Below the pieces are notes generated by a model. The model made no database searches and was not told where the DNA came from. It saw nothing but the letters and a program-made list of their open reading frames with translations. Source: B16-G9 sp964455635 (GTDB taxonomy: Bacteria > Bacteroidota > Bacteroidia > Bacteroidales > F082). Taken from it: a stretch of 8,462 nt of DNA. Location of the stretch: positions 1-8,462 of the forward strand of contig CAYVWX010000132.1 in assembly GCA_964455635.1 (NCBI GenBank). The letters are read 5' to 3'. A program made the translations under genes and the position numbers. Below are positions 5,401-8,462 of this stretch, in pieces; the stretch's first letter is position 1; the number at the start of each line of letters is the position of its first letter.

Positions 5401-7074
5401 TTAAAAGCTGCTGGAGATGGTTAAATAAAATCCGCTCGAAGCAGGCACCTGCCGGCAAACACCTCCAACACATACAACACCCTCGCGCTGACGGCCATAG
5501 GTAAGTGCAAACCTTGTGGTTTTAATGGAATAGCCACCTGCCACCGTATAATAATGAAGCTGATCGTCGGTAATGGGGTTGCCATAGTTCCACTGGTCGG
5601 AAGCCGTAATAAACCAATGGGGTGAAATGGTGTATTCTACCAAAGCTGCCAGCCAGTTTTGCTTATCTTGTTTGGTAAACAATGCCTGGGCTTCCCAGCG
5701 TAACGACTTGCGCGAAGTAAACTTGTAAGTCATATCTAAAATAGCAATATTGTTATGAACAACGGGGTCGCCGGCATGTCCTTGTATGGATGCAATATCA
5801 AAAATCTGATTCAAATATTCGGCTGTAGCATGAAATTTACGGGAAAACTTTTTGTGTATATGAATTTGTATGTCGCGCATAAATATATGATCGCTAAACC
5901 GGAAAAATTTAGAAGTATATCCCAACGTTCCCGGCACATTAATGGCGGTGGTATCGCTTGCAGAAGTACGTACAATGTCGTTAATCTGCGAAAAATTAAC
6001 CGAAATATCCATGCCGTATTTTCCTCCCAGTTTGCTTTTTTTCGGTATTTTATAATTTACCTGAAGCTGAAAACCTATTTCACCATTGGGTTGAGTGGCG
6101 TAAGGATACATGGAAGCCAGCATGTAAGTATGAGCTTCGGTAATAGGCGGCAAAAAGCTAATATCCAAAGCGTTAGCAGTTTCTGCCCTGTCCGTCTTAT
6201 ACGAAAAATTGTCGATGCGTTTAAACACCGCCAAAATACCCAGTCCGCGGGTTGCGTAGGAGGCATTGAAAATAAAAGCATCGCCGGGTTTGTATATGTA
6301 GTTGTTAATGGCCGAAGGGTCGTTAATTTTATGTGCATATTCCGAGCTGAAATTAAACCTGCCAACTCCCAGATTGAAACGGGCTGCACCGCTGCCTACA
6401 TCACGCGGAAGCTTATAAACAGGGTCGTTATCGGCTTGGTATTTACTTACAAAACTGCCACCCACCGTAAGCCTTACTTTCGAATCGGCCATCGACTTTA
6501 TCAGGTCGTTAAAGCAAAGTTCGGCATCAACACCTTTAACAATACCACGACTGTTTTTAGTATATTTATTCCAAAAAAAGCGTTGGGTTCCGTAAACACC
6601 TTTTAAAATAACGCCTTTTACGGGCTGGTAGGTAATACGGGCTCCGTTTAACGAATTGTCGTAACCTAACGTCCACTCCTGATAGGTGCGAAGCAACAAT
6701 CCGTTGCCAAACTGCTCGTAAAAGTTGCCAACGGTAAAACTAAATTTTTGGGTACTGTACGATGCCCACATATAAGGCATCCCACTGCCCTCCAGCCTGT
6801 TATCAAATCCTGCAATGGGGGGCAGATAGGCTTCGTAACGTACGCCTGCCGAAAAATTTCCCAGCGTGTATATTACCTCGGCAAAGCCGTTAAATGCAAA
6901 ATTACGGCCTGCTATCAGCGAATCGGTAATGCCCATGGGGATGTCAGCATGGTAATACATGCCGTCAGCTTCAAAGCTGCCGTGAACCTCCGACTTTTTC
7001 AGCAAATCATCGACTTGAGCCTGTAAAAATCCGGTAAATGACAGTAACAGGAAAAGTGATAGAATTTTTTTCAT
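5401..7074 (-). CDS. Predicted outer-membrane beta-barrel protein, DUF6029-like
   Basis: A 557-residue exported protein with a signal peptide (residues 1-20, ending FLQAQ). The mature part alternates polar and hydrophobic/aromatic residues in many short strands, is rich in Y, F, N and G, and ends in ISSSF with a terminal phenylalanine, all typical of outer-membrane beta-barrels. The opening VHGSFEADGMYYHAD and the segment EQFGNGLLLRTYQEW resemble the Bacteroidota family DUF6029, which by memory is found beside Omp28 and TlpA genes. No cysteine pair occurs until the extreme C-terminus, where VVCVGGVCRQ (about residues 539-548) contains a CxxxxC in what would be the last extracellular loop. It starts 18 bp after the thioredoxin gene and ends 17 bp before the Omp28-like gene, so it is the middle gene of a tight operon. 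Transport substrate or partner is unknown. Barrel nature is strongly suggested; the family name is less certain. Confidence 0.78.
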   Translation of the reverse strand: MKKILSLFLLLSFTGFLQAQVDDLLKKSEVHGSFEADGMYYHADIPMGITDSLIAGRNFAFNGFAEVIYTLGNFSAGVRYEAYLPPIAGFDNRLEGSGMPYMWASYSTQKFSFTVGNFYEQFGNGLLLRTYQEWTLGYDNSLNGARITYQPVKGVILKGVYGTQRFFWNKYTKNSRGIVKGVDAELCFNDLIKSMADSKVRLTVGGSFVSKYQADNDPVYKLPRDVGSGAARFNLGVGRFNFSSEYAHKINDPSAINNYIYKPGDAFIFNASYATRGLGILAVFKRIDNFSYKTDRAETANALDISFLPPITEAHTYMLASMYPYATQPNGEIGFQLQVNYKIPKKSKLGGKYGMDISVNFSQINDIVRTSASDTTAINVPGTLGYTSKFFRFSDHIFMRDIQIHIHKKFSRKFHATAEYLNQIFDIASIQGHAGDPVVHNNIAILDMTYKFTSRKSLRWEAQALFTKQDKQNWLAALVEYTISPHWFITASDQWNYGNPITDDQLHYYTVAGGYSIKTTRFALTYGRQREGVVCVGGVCRQVPASSGFYLTISSSF

Positions 7075-7092
7075 GTTAAAGATGTATTGTTG

Positions 7093-7614
7093 TTAATCTT
7101 TGGAAATATCTTCGCCTTTAGCCACCTTTTTTACAAGTTCAAAAAGCTCGTCTTCCAACCCTTCGTAATAAGAGGTGTGCTGGTAAACAATTTTGCCGGA
7201 ACCGTCCAGCAAAAAAGTGTGAGGAACCATATTTACACTCATGGCACGTTTAAACTCCTGATTGGGGTCAAGCAAAACATCAAACTCCCAGTCCTTACCC
7301 ATAACAAAAGGCTTTACTTTGGCTGTCGATCGGGCATCATCAATTGAAACAGCAATAATTTTTACACCTGTTTCGTCCTGCCAGTCTTCGTAAACTTCGT
7401 TGTAAGCGTCAAGCTCTTTTTTGCAGGGTTTACACCATAGCGCCCAAAAAGCAATGATAATGGGTTTGCCGTTGTTTGAAATTTCGGAGGTATTAAAAGT
7501 TTTGCCGTCCAGTGTTTTTACGTTAACCGAGGGCAGTTTGTTGTTGTTTTGCGATTGTGCCATAGCACCCGTTCCCAGTAAAATAACAAACACCAGGATG
7601 ATGATTTTTTTCAT
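7093..7614 (-). CDS. Secreted TlpA-like thioredoxin
   Basis: A 173-residue periplasmic thiol-disulfide oxidoreductase of the TlpA/ResA type. A signal peptide (residues 1-19, cleaved around AMA-Q) has no lipobox, so a soluble periplasmic protein is expected. The thioredoxin fold runs from about residue 27 to 165. It includes IIIAFWALWCKPCKKEL with active-site C61 and C64, the central insertion GVKIIAVSIDD typical of TlpA/ResA proteins, and cis-proline P131 in NMVPHTFLLD. Members usually reduce disulfides in exported proteins, for example apocytochromes or outer-membrane partners. No cytochrome genes are nearby. As first gene of the operon, ahead of a barrel protein and a CxxC lipoprotein, its client is probably one of these. 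A Bacteroidota-type promoter match lies about 35 bp upstream. A membrane donor of electrons (CcdA/DsbD) is not in the window. Confidence 0.92.
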   Translation of the reverse strand: MKKIIILVFVILLGTGAMAQSQNNNKLPSVNVKTLDGKTFNTSEISNNGKPIIIAFWALWCKPCKKELDAYNEVYEDWQDETGVKIIAVSIDDARSTAKVKPFVMGKDWEFDVLLDPNQEFKRAMSVNMVPHTFLLDGSGKIVYQHTSYYEGLEDELFELVKKVAKGEDISKD

Positions 7615-7648
7615 AATAAGTTGTTTTTGATAAGGATGTTTTAATTAA

Positions 7649-7677
7649 CAAATGTAAAATATTATTTTAAAAACAAG
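7649..7677 (-). promoter_or_regulatory. Bacteroidota-type promoter for the thioredoxin operon
   Basis: On the minus strand, TACATTTG (7656-7649) matches the -7 consensus TAnnTTTG exactly. CTTG (7677-7674) is a three-of-four match to the -33 box TTTG, with 17 bp between them. Transcription would start near 7642 and leave a leader of about 28 nt before the ATG at 7614. The leader has no strong Shine-Dalgarno sequence, which is usual in this phylum. Confidence 0.55.
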
Positions 7678-7765
7678 CTGCTTCCAAAATATGCCTCTTC
7701 TGACAACTGGCTCATGGCTAAAGTTGCACTTTGAAAAAGTACCTTAGCGGGGGAACAGAAAGTGT

Positions 7766-7837
7766 AACAATAATGTTTATAATGCTATAACTACTTGCGG
7801 CATGCATTATAATCTTTGTCGGCGTTTCGTTATTGTT
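7766..7837. other. Nested inverted repeats after the KilA-N gene
   Basis: Two dyads are nested. The outer pair is AACAATAA (7766-7773) with TTATTGTT (7830-7837). The inner pair is TTATAATGC (7777-7785) with GCATTATAA (7804-7812), a perfect 9-bp match around an 18-nt loop that contains TTGCGGCAT. The outer right arm includes the stop codon of the KilA-N gene. The inner stem could act as a transcript-end structure for that gene, but no T tract follows. The nested layout superficially resembles a recombination site or mobile-element boundary; no recombinase gene is visible. Confidence 0.5.
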
Positions 7838-8462
7838 TCTTTAATCTGTTCTTTTGTTCGATATAAACATTGTCATTAAGTTTCTTCAACGCTTTCATGA
7901 AATCTTTCTCATTCAAAATAGTTAATTGATATTCAGCAATTTCTTTTAGTTTTAGAAATCGTTCTTTTTTATCAACTTTCTCTTTTATCATTTGTGCGTT
8001 AAGAGTCTCTAAATTTGATAATATTGCCAATTCGTTGATGCTTGCAATATCTCGAATATTCATAGATTTCTCGACTAAATCAGGATTTGCTTCTCTCCAA
8101 TCCTTTGCCGTACAATTAAATAAAACAACATTTAGCAAATCTGCTTCTTCTGCATAGAGCAACCATTCCTTATCTTTTTCATAGTTTTTTTTCGGTATAA
8201 TAAAATTTTTAATTGCATCTGTATGAATATGATAGTTTGTTTTACTCAATATCCGCTTTACATTCCACTCAAGATTATATTGGTTAGTCTCTATTTCTTT
8301 TAATCTCTGATATTCTGTAATCAAATACAGCTTAAAAGCCGGACTTATCCAAGATGCAAATTCAAATGCAATATCTTTATGAGCGTATGTTCCACCATGC
8401 CTTCCTGCTTTTGAAATTATGCCAATTGAATTAGTTGCTTCAATCCATTTCTTGGGCGTAAG
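7830..8462 (-). CDS. KilA-N domain protein, N-terminus outside window
   Basis: Only the C-terminal 210 residues are present: the frame is open to the window edge and its start lies beyond 8462. The first 50 or so visible residues carry the hallmark of the KilA-N domain: a segment ending GRHGGTYAHKDIAFEF is followed by ASWISPAFKLYLITEYQRLK. KilA-N is a DNA-binding domain found in phage and viral proteins and in stand-alone bacterial proteins. The rest is charged and helical, with a K/E-rich stretch near the end (KEKVDKKERFLKLKE) that may form a coiled coil. A TTG at 8324-8322 is internal, not the start. About 70 N-terminal residues are probably missing. The DNA is markedly AT-rich (15 G/C of 60 bases in 7861-7920), unlike the neighbouring operon, suggesting horizontal acquisition. 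The biological role of such stand-alone proteins is not established. Confidence 0.85.
   Translation of the reverse strand, partial: LTPKKWIEATNSIGIISKAGRHGGTYAHKDIAFEFASWISPAFKLYLITEYQRLKEIETNQYNLEWNVKRILSKTNYHIHTDAIKNFIIPKKNYEKDKEWLLYAEEADLLNVVLFNCTAKDWREANPDLVEKSMNIRDIASINELAILSNLETLNAQMIKEKVDKKERFLKLKEIAEYQLTILNEKDFMKALKKLNDNVYIEQKNRLKKQ

Noticed and set aside
5755..6606. Long plus-strand open frame of 283 codons
   Set aside because: It is antisense to the barrel gene, which has a signal peptide, family resemblance and operon spacing; the opposite translation shows no recognisable domain.
7766..7837. Integron attC site
   Set aside because: Nested arms are present, but neither end fits the expected GTTRRRY / RYYYAAC core sites and no integrase is visible.

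Overview
The window looks like chromosomal DNA from a member of the Bacteroidota, probably an environmental Bacteroidales/Marinilabiliales-type organism; the genus cannot be told from sequence alone. Grounds: a TlpA / DUF6029 / Omp28 gene trio typical of that phylum, a Bacteroidota-type promoter match (TACATTTG, fitting TAnnTTTG), mostly poor Shine-Dalgarno sites, moderate GC in the genes, and intergenic regions filled with degenerate 7-8 bp tandem repeats. A 100-N gap flanked by identical 55-bp sequences points to a short-read (probably metagenomic) scaffold.

Layout. Positions 1-282 carry no gene but three successive short-unit repeat arrays. ruvC (Holliday junction resolvase) lies on the minus strand at 283-843. 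Head-to-head with it, on the plus strand, are a flippase-like multi-pass membrane protein (858-1877) and a membrane-anchored family 2 glycosyltransferase (1874-3007), which share an ATGA stop/start overlap. A CaCA-family exchanger resembling K+-dependent Na+/Ca2+ exchangers follows at 3067-4125. Its last codons lie beside the gap at 4140-4239, whose two flanks are 55-bp duplicates. The gap is therefore probably an artefact, and the real locus is probably about 155 bp shorter. The convergent spacer 4295-4549 has a weak hairpin and two more 8-bp repeat arrays.

From 7614 down to 4550 on the minus strand runs a compact three-gene operon: a secreted TlpA-like thioredoxin, a 557-aa predicted outer-membrane beta-barrel protein (DUF6029-like), and an Omp28-like lipoprotein with its own CxxC thioredoxin motif. 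The genes are 17-18 nt apart, with a candidate promoter at 7649-7677. They probably form an exported redox/outer-membrane module in which TlpA could serve the Omp28-like lipoprotein or its client; the partnership is inferred from gene order and motifs.

The right end (7830-8462) holds the C-terminal 210 residues of a KilA-N domain protein that runs off the window. It is clearly more AT-rich than its neighbours and is followed by nested inverted repeats, which suggests an acquired accessory gene. No rRNA, tRNA, CRISPR array or complete insertion sequence was seen. The least explained material is the family of degenerate short tandem arrays confined to regions downstream of genes, and the role of the thioredoxin/barrel/Omp28 operon.
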